From Cordylochernes scorpioides (Eukaryota; Arthropoda; Arachnida; Pseudoscorpiones; Chernetidae): a stretch of 64,000 bases of DNA. This document shows positions 31,641 to 42,529 of the stretch, piece after piece. The number at the start of each line of letters is the position of its first letter. The stretch's first letter is position 1. A program made the position numbers and the translations under genes. The notes below the pieces were generated by a model that saw nothing but the letters and a program-made list of their open reading frames with translations, made no database searches and was not told where the DNA came from. The DNA lies in the NCBI GenBank assembly GCA_030710605.1, contig CP092868.1, positions 27,313,646 to 27,377,645 on the forward strand, given 5' to 3'.

Positions 31641-32024
31641 AAAATATATTCAATGTAAAAAAATACATTTAAATGTTTTCTCTAAATACTATTTAGACTA
31701 TAAAACACTTTGAAAGTTTTCTTACCGTAAGAAAACAATAAAGCCGATCTAAAATCATCCCAAAAGATTTACAAACAAAGTAACAGGATATCGTCTGAAG
31801 TCAAAAGTTAGATAGAACTTCTTCCAACAAAGAACTTGGTAACAATTAAGTGACATCTTTTATTTATCTGTTTATTTATTTATTTAGAGACTTAGATTTA
31901 AAAGTTTCTTCTGCTTTTTTTTGTTCCCATCGTGTCTCTATCCAATTTATCCTTTTTCTCAATATTCTAATATCTATTATAGACACGTATGATTCTTTTA
32001 TAAATTAAACAATTTCTAGTTCCC

Positions 32025-32345
32025 GCATGTGTTTCTTTTTAATGAAAAATCAAAATTTATTTTAAAGAGATATAAGGATTATTTCTAACCTTAGGGATGA
32101 AGTATGAAAGGATGAATTGTGAAGAGTAATAATAAACGGAAAAATAAAGTGTCCAGGGTTGGAAATCGAACCAATAGTGTTCCGCTTACCGGTCAGATGC
32201 CATGTCCACTAGGCTTTTATTTTTCCGTTTATCATTACTCTTCACAATTCACCCTTTCATACCTCATCCAAAAGGTTAGAAATAATCGTCCTTGAAATAA
32301 ATTTTGAATTTTCGTTGAAAAGAAACCCATGCGGAATAGTATTTC
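32025..32345. mobile_element. Foldback-family MITE with truncated tRNA-like centre (copy 2)
   Basis: Counterpart of 15720-16045. The tRNA-like piece (32148-32214, minus) stops at CCACTAGGCT and lacks the 5' acceptor strand found at 15925-15933. Confidence 0.78.
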
Positions 32346-32454
32346 AAATGTCGTTTTACAATCACAAGCCTCATTATATTATATTGTATTGAATTGATAT
32401 GAATAAATAATAATAAATAATTATAGATATATGAATAATATTAGGTAAATATAC

Positions 32455-33415
32455 ATATAGGTTGGCGTTCTGAAATTTCATAAACTGGTGTTTTGGCTTT
32501 GTCACTGAATCGATTCCACAAGTTTGCAAAGACAGTCAATAGATGACACCTAGTTTTGTGTCTATTTTGACGGGAGAGATTTCTCTTAATTAAATATGAC
32601 TATAATAGAAAGGGCTATATAAGATTCTAATAGTTTTCTATTGGTGACACATATGAATCACCTGTGTATTGCGACACTGCCCTACACAATGTCTTGTCAT
32701 TGGTGACGCCCACCGCGGGAAAGACTCCGTCACCGATTTTTGTTCCACTAGATGGCGCTCTGGCATCTAAAATTGTTCATATGAACGGTTAGGATATGCA
32801 AATTTTGTATTTACATATATATATATTAAAATAAAGAAGGCATCTCTTGACCACGAGCACATGTGCTTTTTAGATGGCAGAGGGCCATCTAAATATATAT
32901 AGATGGAAATTATGCTGGGAGGATATTGATCTAAAGAGACAAAGGTCACCTCTCCCGTCAAAATAGACGTTAAAACTAGACGCCATCTATTGACCGTCGC
33001 CGCAAACTAGCGGTCTCGGGTCGGTGACAAAGCTGGTGTTGTGGCTTTGTCACCGACCCGAGGCACCCTTTGTCTCTTTAGATCAATATCCTCCCGGCAA
33101 AATTTCCATCTATATTTTAGCCATAGATTTGACCCAGTCACTCTGCCAGCTAAACACCTCTTTGGTAGATTGTCAAGATTCCATTAGATCCCGTGTGGAT
33201 CTCATGGAATAAACTCCGCCCTAGACTGACGAGGGCCTTTAGCCCGTAACAATGGTCTCTAGGTGGACGCTTCTCAGTTTGCCGAAGCTGGTGTTGTGGC
33301 TTTGTCACTGACCCGAGGCCGCTAGTTGTGGCGACGGTCAATAGATGGCGTCTAGTTTTAACGTCTATTTTGACGGTAGAGGCGACCTTTGTTTCTTTAG
33401 ATATATCTATATATT
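32455..33415. mobile_element. Cluster of CTCTCCCGT...ATAGA MITE arms and a subfamily A terminus
   Basis: Counterpart of 18210-19140, with palindrome 32930-33090. An extra piece at 32825-32895 (AAGAAGGCATCTCTTGACCA, GCACATGTGC, GATGGCAGAGGGCCATC) is a hammerhead-element terminus that copy 1 lacks here. Confidence 0.7.
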
Positions 33416-34067
33416 AAAAAAAGGGGACGTACCTGGATCTATGAGAGATAAAAAAACAATCTTTTCTTTTAAATTTAGAGTTCACTCTCTCTTTATCAAT
33501 TTATTGCTCAATAAATTTAGAAGTAATTTACATAGATCAATGTATCGTCTTTTGAATCAAACAAATATATATATGTCGTATCCGGCGTGGTCGAATGGAA
33601 GGGCGCAGCCATTGTACATGTATGCTTCGAAAAAGAACTTGTTCCACACTCGCGGTGGCGTGCCGTAGTATTCGCCCGCGCGCGCTGGCTCCCACATTTA
33701 TTTTGTACAGATTTATAGATGGATTATTTGTATTTACATTTTTACATACTAATTATGGCGAAAATAAATTATACATATTGGGCATTTAGGCAAATTATGA
33801 CATATATCTTTTGGTAAAAATAATTCTGAATATACCTTTTTTCTCTATTTCCATACAACTTAGTATCCTAATAGAAAACTTTTCAATTTTTACGAATCAA
33901 AGAAAAAAGGGGAAAAAAAGAAGTTTTTAGATGTTTTAAAAACTTTTGAATTGCTCGAAAAAATGTTAACGACTCAACTCTAGCTGTTATGATAGTTTTC
34001 TAAGTTTGATGTTCTTTTTATGAAGTAAAAGACATTTTAGAAAACAACTTTTTAAAAAGAACACTAC

Positions 34068-34265
34068 GCTGCGTTGATACACTTACCCCACACTTGCCCA
34101 AAATGTAGCTTGGCACCTGCAGCTCTAGAACACATTTTGGCTTGCATTAGATGCACTAAACAGGACCTTTGGGAGAGGCCTCTGCTCATTATTAAACAGC
34201 TCGAGGAGCATGAACTCATGGAATTCGTGTAATCTTTACACAAGGGGATAAAAAACAACAACAAA
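34068..34265 (+). pseudogene. LINE C-terminal zinc-knuckle fragment (copy 2)
   Basis: Counterpart of 19790-20005: PKCSLAPAALEHILACIRCT, KQDLWERPLLIIKQLEEHEL, stop, and GGGGATAAAAAACAACAACA. Confidence 0.78.
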
Positions 34266-34287
34266 ACAGTCCTAGATTTTTTTCTAA

Positions 34288-34830
34288 TTATCCCTAGTAC
34301 ACATAGTACAGGCCATGATAATCATGGTGGATAGAAGTTGGCGACTGCTTTATTGTAAGTGCACCACATGTCTACACATGTGAAAAGCAGTTCGATTTTT
34401 GCACTTAAAAATTAGCCAGAGACCCCGTTTGGTTACTTGCACTCGCTGGTGGGGTTTGTCGTATATTAATATTTTAATTATATAATATTATATATAATAT
34501 ATTAATATAATAATAACATTAAATCCACAGATTCTGTGATATATTGTATATATCATAACATATAATTTATCATCATGTAATTCGATTGTTGACTTGTAAT
34601 TCTTAAGCTTGCATCTAATACGGTGTAAATGAAAGCCATTTGAATAAATAAAGCCTAAAATATATTTCTACTTTTAAATCAACCTAAATGAACCACAGGG
34701 TTGGATTTTTGCAAGAATCGGGGGCCATTGGAGCATTCTTTTAATTAGAAAAAAGTTTCCAATGTGGGATTCGTTCCTGATTCGTTGCTATCGTAAACCA
34801 ACGGTTTAGACTGCCTTTCCAGCAACCCCC
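34288..34830 (-). mobile_element. tRNA-derived SINE split by AT-rich insertion (copy 2)
   Basis: Counterpart of 20008-20570, including the same AT-rich insertion (about 34455-34695). Confidence 0.75.
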
Positions 34831-35089
34831 ACAGACCTAGATAGAAATGGACATTGTTTTTTATTTAAGCCTGTCGAATAACGATTTTAACTTGAAAGTT
34901 AACATTTATAATAAAAATAGGAAAGTTATGCTGAAAATCCCTATAATTTTAAACCCAGAGATACCTTTTTTTATTCAGGAAACTCTTTTGGCAAAGTTTT
35001 ATTGATCATTTATATTGATCTTGAGTCAATAGATATATTTATTGATATCGTGGTTTGTCCTTTCTCCATCTGTATTTACATTGAATAGA

Positions 35090-35345
35090 AATATCAATTA
35101 TTTTTATATACCAGTTGCAAACAAGACACGCTATATCCGCTCTGGATAATTGCGCGTGAAACTATTTACAATAATTATAGTAGAGTAGGTAACAGAATTA
35201 TCAAAAAGAAAATAAACAATAAAGAAAAAGAAAATTAAATAAACATATCCATTAAACAAATAAGCAACATTATAAGCAGATAGAAGAAATCGCAAGGTAG
35301 TTATTTACAGTATGTTAAGCAATGATGGAAGTTGATTTAATGAAG
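35090..35345 (-). mobile_element. LINE 3' end with terminal hairpin (copy 2)
   Basis: Counterpart of 20835-21065. Minus strand GCGCAATTATCCAGAGCGGA then TATAGCGTGTC. Confidence 0.62.
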
Positions 35346-35647
35346 TTATCTGTAATAATTAGTATCGTGGAGAGAGAAAGTTGATCAAGTTGAGCTATTT
35401 ACAATGAGTTATATTCTAAAGTAACTTGATTTCAATAAGGTATAAAATAATTGGTTTCTATTTCAATCAAAGTTATTTCTTTAAGGGGGTATATATATAC
35501 ATTGAAATCAAAAAAGGCATATTATGAGCGCATACATGATCATTTTTATAGGCAGAGAGCCATTTAGTGGAACAGAAAGTGAGGCTCTGCTATTTAAAAA
35601 GCTCATGTGACCCGTTAGGATATCCTTTTTTTTTGTATTTAATATCA

Positions 35648-36345
35648 GTACAGTAGAAATACCTCCCTGTAAAGGACAACACCTAATTGCAGAGCCGAAG
35701 TGTCCTTTATAGAGAAGCGTCCTCTTACCGGAGAGTTGCTAAATTGTAAAAATGGCAATTTTGCAAATGAAAACTGTCCTTTGTGGAGAGGTGTTCTCTT
35801 ACCGGAGAGTTGCTAAATTGTAAAAATGGTAATTTTGCAAATGAAAACTGTCCTTTGTGGAGAGGTGTCCTTTTACCGGAGAGTTGCTAAATTGTATAAA
35901 TGGTAATTTTGCAAATGAAAACTGTCCTTTGTGGAGAGGTATTCTCTTACCGGAGAGTTGCTAAATTGTAAAAATGGTAATTTTGCAAATGAAAACTGTC
36001 CTTTGTGGAGAGGTGTTCTCTTACCGGAGAGTTACTAAATTGTAAAAATGGTAATTTTGCAAATGAAAACTGTCCTTTGTGGAGAGGTGTCCTCTTATCG
36101 GAGAGTTGCTAAATAGTAAAAATGGTAATTTTGCAAAAGAAACTGTCCTTTATGGAGAGGTATCTTCTTACAGGAGAGTGCTAAATTGTAAAAATGGTAA
36201 TTTGCAAATGAAAAATGTCCTTTATGGAGAGGTGTCCTCTTACCGGAGAGTTGCAAAATTGTAAAAATGGTAATTTTGCAAATTAAAACTATCCTTTGTA
36301 GAGAGGTGTCCGCTAGCGTGGGTGTCCTCTAAAGGGAGATTTTAT
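35648..36345. repeat. 74-bp satellite inside a pogo-like MITE, short version
   Basis: Same termini as 21379-23036 (TACAGTAGAAATACCTCCCT and, inverted, AATAAAATCTCCCTTTAGAG) with about 8 units. Flanks are closely similar, so the difference is pure array contraction or expansion. Confidence 0.92.
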
Positions 36346-36394
36346 TCCTGATCTTTTTTTATATTCCTTATTTTTCGCACATCCACGCAAACAT

Positions 36395-36412
36395 ATACGC
36401 TTGTTCGGCGGT

Positions 36413-36452
<40 letters not shown>

Positions 36453-36497
36453 GGCCTCTGCGCAAGGATGACACGCAAAATCGTGAAGCGTTCCACA
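36395..36497 (+). pseudogene. U6: U6 snRNA retropseudogene, copy 2
   Basis: Counterpart of 23082-23183 with one private C to T change (ATGGCCTCTGCGC). No T-run follows. The leading direct repeat has drifted to CCACGCAAACAT. Confidence 0.85.
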
Positions 36498-37179
36498 CAA
36501 ACATATATTAACATATGATAAAAGTAGAGTTAAAAATTATTTCCATTTTTTAGCGATAGATGGCGCTTATTTGAGATTATTTCAAAACCTGTATTTAGAA
36601 AATATGTAAATATAATTAAATGAATAACAAGCTACATTAGGCAAACAACCGGCTGGTGTATAAACTAGGCTTAACTATTTGAACCAATCAATTTTCCCCA
36701 GTCGGATGTCATTAATGATGCCCCCCCCATCTTCCAATTAATAACTATTCATTAATTATATCTTGTAAGGTTGTTTCTCTTGTTTAGAACGGATTTATTA
36801 AATGTTTATAATGACTTTACAGATATTGTATATCTTTATTGAGTCTTGTTATTTTCCTATCGAAAGATATTTCTCTTTTTGAGAATCAATTTAGCTTGAA
36901 ATTGATTTTTCAATTGAACATGATTATTAATGATAGTAATATATCATATTATAAAATATATGAAGCTTCCAGGGTTAAGTTTCTTTGCAACCTTTTATTT
37001 TCAAGCTTTCGGACTTGTCAGTCCTTAGATAGTATTTAGATTGAAATCCGTTTATCATTCCAGTTTAAGGGCCCTTCCAATTCATCAGTTTAAACACCTT
37101 TCATCTCATTCGAACGATTCAATAACTCCTCTAGGGAGATTGTTATGAAATCGAAGCCCTCCCTATACTGAACTTCTTC

Positions 37180-37550
37180 TTTCTTATCTACACCCAATCA
37201 CACTAAGGTATCAAGCTTGTAGAGCTTGTTGATGGTGTCTGCCGGGAAAGAGTAGAGCTCATCAATGGATGAGTCAATACAGTCAATAATGTGTTTTGGG
37301 GTTGCAAGCTGAGAACCCTATACTGATGAGGGCTATAGAACGAAACCATAGTATACAAGTTGACTTTTGTCTGATTTTGCCAAAACTAGTTTTTTGTTGT
37401 TGCAAATATCTTATCACCATCATAACATTCTGTAATAGGGTGATAAACAAAAATCCATTGTTAATTCATTTTTTTAAGGGAGAGGTGCATCTTTAGGTAG
37501 ATGACTATTATTTTTCTTCAAATTTCTGTTATACCTTCCTCAGAGGAATG
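37180..37550 (+). repeat. Dispersed repeat with half-hammerhead motif (copy 2)
   Basis: Counterpart of 23870-24240; CTGATGAGGGCTATAGAACG then AAACC at 37323-37347. Confidence 0.5.
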
Positions 37551-37573
37551 AGATTCTAAATTCTAGCTTCTAA

Positions 37574-39128
37574 GTATACACTCATGAACAAAACTTAGGG
37601 AAGTTGTACCTTTTATCATGTTTATCGAGACAATAACTCTGAAAGATATTACAGTGACCTTTATTGAAGACACACGAGATAACCAAGTGTGAACAAAACT
37701 TAAGGAAGTGGTACCTTTTAACATGTATAACGGGATTTAGACAATAACTCTGAAAGATATTACAGTGACCTTTAATGAAGACACGAGATAACCAAGTGTG
37801 AACAAAACTTAAGGAAGTTGTACCTTTTACCATGTATATCGGGATTCAGACAATAACTCTGAAAGATATTAGAGTGACCTTTATTGAAGATACACGAGAT
37901 AACCAAGTATGAACAAAACTTAAGGAAGTGGTACCTTTTACCATGTATATCGGGATTCAGACAATAACTCTGAAAGATATTACAGTGACCTTTATTGAAG
38001 ATACACGAGATAACCATGTATGAACAAAACTTAAGGAAGTTGTACCTTTTAACATGTATAACGGGATTTAGACAATAACTCTGAAAGATATTAGAGTGAC
38101 CTTTATTGAAGATACACGAGATAACCAAGTATGAACAAAACTTAAGGAAGTGGTACCTTTTACCATGTATATCGGGATTCAGACAATAACTCTGAAAGAT
38201 ATTACAGTGACCTTTAATGAAGACACGAGATAACCAAGTGTGAACAAAACTTAAGGAAGTTGTACCTTTTAACATGTATAACGGGATTTAGACAATAACT
38301 CTGAAAGATATTACAGTGACCTTTATTGAAGATACACGAGATAACCATGTATGAACAAAACTTAAGGAAGTTGTACCTTTTAACATGTATAACGGGATTT
38401 AGACAATAACTCTGAAAGATATTAGAGTGACCTTTATTGAAGATACACGAGATAACCAAGTATGAACAAAACTTAAGGAAGTTGTACCTTTTAACATGTA
38501 TAACGGGATTTAGACAATAACTCTGAAAGATATTAGAGTGACCTTTATTGAAGATACACGAGATAACCAAGTGTGAACAAAACTTAAGGAAGTGGTACCT
38601 TTTACCATGTATATCGGGATTCAGACAATAACTCTGAAAGATATTACAGTGACCTTTATTGAAGACACACGAGATAACCAAGTGTGAACAAAACTTAAGG
38701 AAGTTGTACCTTTTAACATGTATAACGGGATTTAGACAATAACTCTGAAAGATATTAGAGTGACCTTTATTGAAGATACACGAGATAACCAAGTATGAAC
38801 AAAACTTAAGGAAGTTGTACCTTTTAACATGTATAACGGGATTTAGACAATAACTCTGAAAGATATTAGAGTGACCTTTATTGAAGATACACGAGATAAC
38901 CAAGTGTGAACAAAACTTAAGGAAGTTGTACCTTTTAACATGTATAACGGGATTTAGACAATAACTCTGAAAGAATTTACAGTGACCTTTAATGAAGAGA
39001 CGAGATAACCAAGTGTGAACAAAACTTAAGGAAGTTGTACCTTTTAACATGTATATCGGGATTCAGGCAATAACTCTGAAAGATATTACAGTGACCTTTA
39101 ATGAAAACACGAGGATAACCATGTGTGA
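37574..39128. repeat. 111-bp satellite array 4 (about 14 units)
   Basis: Counterpart of 24273-25063 with about twice the units. Deletion-bearing units with AATGAAGACACGAG break the minus-strand 37-residue frame into several pieces (longest 278 codons, 38214-39050). Alternation of ATATCGGGATTCAGAC and ATAACGGGATTTAGAC units suggests block duplication. Confidence 0.92.
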
Positions 39129-39522
39129 ACAACCTCTGTCTCCTATAAAATTTCATATTACACAAAATAAACATGCGCATAAAATAGTTCAAATTCTTAA
39201 ATACAGATGACATTTAAAAGCGCGAATGTTTCTTTTATACATAAAACGAAGTTTTTAAATCCTTTTATTTTATATGTATAGATGGCGCGTTATTGCTTTG
39301 TGTTAACAGATGACATTCATCTATCATGTAAAAAAATTCACTTATATTGTGTGTTAAATTATTGATAAATATTTGTAACAATGATGTTTTCTGGCAATAT
39401 GTTTCTACTTACATATATTATCGAATATATTATATCTACAGATCTTACTGCAATAATAAAATTTGTTATGAATGAGAGCATATCATTTCACTAAATTCTG
39501 TCGAGATATTATTTGATGATAT

Positions 39523-39768
39523 TGTCAAGTAGCTCCATCCAGATGGGACACCTGTCAATCATCCCTGGACCCCGGTGGGGACCACAGGTGTGGGGGCTTC
39601 TGGGAAGCTGATCTGTAAATAAGGAAAACGGGACGGTGGCTAACGCCGTTCATTCAGGATTAGCTTTAACTGGGGGTAAGTTGTACAAAACTCTCTCTCC
39701 CTATAATTACCCCTTATAATAAATTAATTATCCCCAAACTTGCCCTTGCTTTATTTATCTCCGCGACA
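39523..39768. mobile_element. Solo-LTR-like insertion, 246 bp
   Basis: Begins TGTCAAGTAGCTCC and ends CTCCGCGACA, flanked by a 4-bp duplication ATAT (39519-39522 and 39769-39772). Copy 1 has the empty site at about 25450 (GATGATATATATGAAAAT). TG...CA ends, a 4-bp duplication, GC-rich first half and an AATAAA-containing second half fit a Ty3/gypsy-type solo LTR; no internal retroviral-like genes are present. Other insertions with short duplications cannot be excluded. Confidence 0.72.
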
Positions 39769-39914
39769 ATATATATGAAAATATACACATTGCCAAAAAG
39801 TTATCGTAAATATTTTATCGAAAGATAGCAACTATATTATAAATACTATACTATATTCTCTCTCTCTATAAATGTAATAAATCAATAATTGAAAATATAC
39901 CGCATATGTTTTTT

Positions 39915-40190
39915 TTTTACGAAAAATTGAAACTTATTTTAAGGAGAAATAACGACCATTTCCAACCTTAGGGATGAAGTATGAAAGGATGAATTGTGAA
40001 GAGTAATGATAAACGGAACTGGACACTTCATCATTACTCTTCATAATTCATACTTTCATACTTCATCCCTAAGATTAGAAATAATCGTTATTTCTCCCCT
40101 TAAAATAAGGTTCGAATTTTCGTTCAAAAGAAACACATGCGGGATATTTTCAAATGTCGTTTTACAATCATAGGCCGCATTATATTGTAT
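39915..40190. mobile_element. Foldback MITE of the tRNA-like family, centre collapsed (copy 2)
   Basis: Counterpart of 25590-25870. Confidence 0.8.
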
Positions 40191-41239
40191 AAATAAATAT
40201 ATTTACACATTGCGCATTAGAAAACTGTAATAAACGCTAAAAAATATCTTTAAAAAAACTTCTCTTAGTTCTAAAATATATATAATTTTCCCATTTTTCA
40301 AACTTTGACCAACAAGAAAGTGGTAATATTAGTAATGGAAAAACTATGCAAATTTCTTAATAAAAGGCGAGGGGCCAGGTATTAGTGCCACCAAAATTGG
40401 GCCATATGGCCGGTTTAATGTTACCTTAATTAAGTAAATTAGTTAAATGATAGAGATTAATTACATCTAACGTGGCAATTTACAGTCTTTGAAGGTTTCC
40501 ACAAGAAGAAAACCTATTTAATTTGTGCATATACTAGATATATAATAATATTATAAAATAAATAAAGCTTCCAGGGTTAAGTTTCTTGTACAACATTTTA
40601 TTTTCAAGCTTTCGGACTTGTCAGTCCTTCAACAGGAAAATTACGTTAATAAATTAATAATAAATACTATTTTTTTATATAAATTTGTCCATAATATAAA
40701 TGTATATGCCAAAAATATTTTTCTCTCCATTGAATATAAGCAAAATATTTTTAAAACTTAATTCTGTTGACGTTATGTGTATTCTCAGAGCTCTAATACT
40801 GTATTGGATTGTTCTGCCTTTATATGTTACACCGAAAGTGGAATGGTATTTAAGAAAATTAACATTCAGTATCAAATTAAAGTTCCAAAATATTGTGACA
40901 TAGAGTTAGACAGCTAGACTAGACATTCTATTTAGAATATGCAGGTAGTTCAGACAGTTTGATCAGACGCCACCAACATGTCATTCAGGGTCGTGAGATG
41001 AATTTAGCAGCGACCATTCCCTGGCTCCCTTTCGTTCCTCTATTCTAATCTTCTGTCTTAGAAACTGGAGATGTTAACGAATCCATTCAACAAATACTCA
41101 ACATATATCATCATTTTACAATTTTATCACCTATATACAATTAAGTTATTTAGCGTAACTTATAAATTGGTTGATTAATGCACAATATTAAAGGAAGAAA
41201 TAACAGAATTTTTTTTTATTTTTTCTAATAAACTTCATA

Positions 41240-41384
41240 CATATCTCGATAATCATGGTAGGTACTAGTTAGCGAATTATTTTACTACAAGTGTACCATA
41301 CTCATATTTAGAAAGCAGTTCGATTTTTTCACTTACAAATGTGTCAGAATTCCGTTTGTTTACTTTCACTCAATAGAATCGCCG
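41240..41384 (-). mobile_element. tRNA-derived SINE, 3' part, interrupted by a LINE insertion
   Basis: Tail and part of the body up to TTTACTTTCACTCA. The rest of the same SINE resumes at 42062 with TTTACTCGCACTCA, so the 14-16 bp shared sequence is a target-site duplication around the inserted block. Confidence 0.7.
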
Positions 41385-41625
41385 AATATCGTGGTCCATT
41401 TGGATAAGGAAAGCGAAGACTAGAACGCGGCTGATTCCACAATCGCCTTTTCAGTGATACGTTAACCTATGTACGGTGTGACCACTGGACATGTGTCGGA
41501 CCTGGAGGCTGTTGTTGGGTTCTGTGCTGTCTGGAGTATAGGAACTCTATCTATTCTTCTTTTCTGTGGGGAATCTATATAAGACCGGTGGTCTTAATAA
41601 ATCTGTGTATCAAATTACAAAACTA
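41385..41625 (+). pseudogene. 5'-truncated LINE: last codons, 3' UTR, terminal hairpin
   Basis: Starts in the C-terminus (IESPNVVVHLDKESED, then TAG), followed by a 3' UTR with GACCACTGGACATGTGTCGG and the hairpin AAGACCGGTGGTCTT (41581-41595) directly before AATAAATCTGTG. Same family as 12185-12660 and 28570-29005. Counterpart at 62025-62250. Confidence 0.72.
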
Positions 41626-41629
41626 CGAG

Positions 41630-41800
41630 TATTTTAGACGCGTAATATTCTTTTTTAAAATAAAACAATTGCTACTGCCCTTACTGCAATGGAAACATTA
41701 TAGGGAGGGCCTGGCTCATCAGTGGTGAACCCTCCCAGCGGTTTCGCCAGTTTAATCTACCATACCGCTGTTATATTGCATTTTTGGAACTTCCTTTTAT
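41630..41800 (+). mobile_element. Single arm of the GGCGAAACC foldback MITE
   Basis: AGACGCGTAATATTC, CTGCCCTTACTGCAATGG, then CTCATCAGTGGTGAACCCTC and GGTTTCGCCAGTTTAATC. The opposite arm is missing. Counterpart at 62260-62420. Confidence 0.75.
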
Positions 41801-41886
41801 AGTGATACTGATGCTAGATTCTTGGAATGGGTACTTTAGATGAACTATGGACATAAGCTTAGAGGACAGTAGAATTACATATAACA

Positions 41887-41979
41887 CTGATAGACAAAAC
41901 TTAAGGAAGTTGTACCTTATAGCATATATATATCGGGATTCAGAGGGTACAACTTCCTTAAGTTTTGTCTATCAGTGTA
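41887..41979. mobile_element. 93-bp foldback made of two Tc1-like MITE termini
   Basis: ACACTGATAGACAAAACTTA, AGGAAGTTGTACC and a short spacer, then the exact inverse ending CTATCAGTGT. The paralogous site at 62511 lacks it (ACATATAATTATAAAT), so the insertion is polymorphic between copies; a TA target fits the flanks. It is the minimal terminus-only form of the family that makes the 111-bp arrays. Confidence 0.85.
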
Positions 41980-42061
41980 ATTATGAATATATAATATGCT
42001 TCGAGCAATCGCTCTTCCGCAAATATCGATTTGTGTCTTTTATTCGTCTATTATAAATCTG

Positions 42062-42240
42062 TGTTTGATTGTGTGTGTTTACTCGCACTCATTGGTGGGG
42101 TTAAACTTTTGTAAGAATCATGGGACCATTGAATCAATTATTTCTTCACAAAAAGGGTGATCCATCTGAGATTCGATTCATAGTCGTAGCTATCAATAAT
42201 CAACAGTTTAAACCACTCTTATACCAAACTTCATGTTATA
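42062..42240 (-). mobile_element. tRNA-derived SINE, 5' part after the LINE insertion
   Basis: Body and head: plus strand TTGTAAGAATCATGGGACCA, then a decayed tRNA-like head (GAGATTCGATTCATAGTCG). Confidence 0.65.
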
Positions 42241-42529
42241 AAGACGTATATACAAGATAATTCTCAGTTTAGATATAATTTAAGAAAGAATTCTTGGAGA
42301 AAATTATGGGCGAAGACGTTAAAGATTAATTCTATAATTATTGGGAAGATGAGAAAGGTCAAAGGAGAACTCAGGAAACGCCCGAAGAATAACAAAAAAG
42401 ATGTGATTCGATATTAGTGACATATTGATTGGGTCATAATATCTTCACCATAGAACCTAACTTCATCAATATCCTACAGTTAGATTCTATTAAAACTCTT
42501 AAACTACTAATAAAAAAGACATATTTCCT

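Larger units (their letters stand above)
26890..40666 (+). repeat. Segmental copy 2 (partner 10550-26345)
   Basis: Collinear with copy 1 except for missing 16040-18205 equivalents (junction near 32400), array-length changes, and a private 246-bp insertion at 39523-39768. Copy 2 reads through the point where copy 1 is cut by gap 1. Confidence 0.9.

Noticed and set aside
38214..39050. 278-codon minus-strand frame and its neighbours
   Set aside because: Same satellite as above; pieces overlap and are separated by deletion-bearing units.
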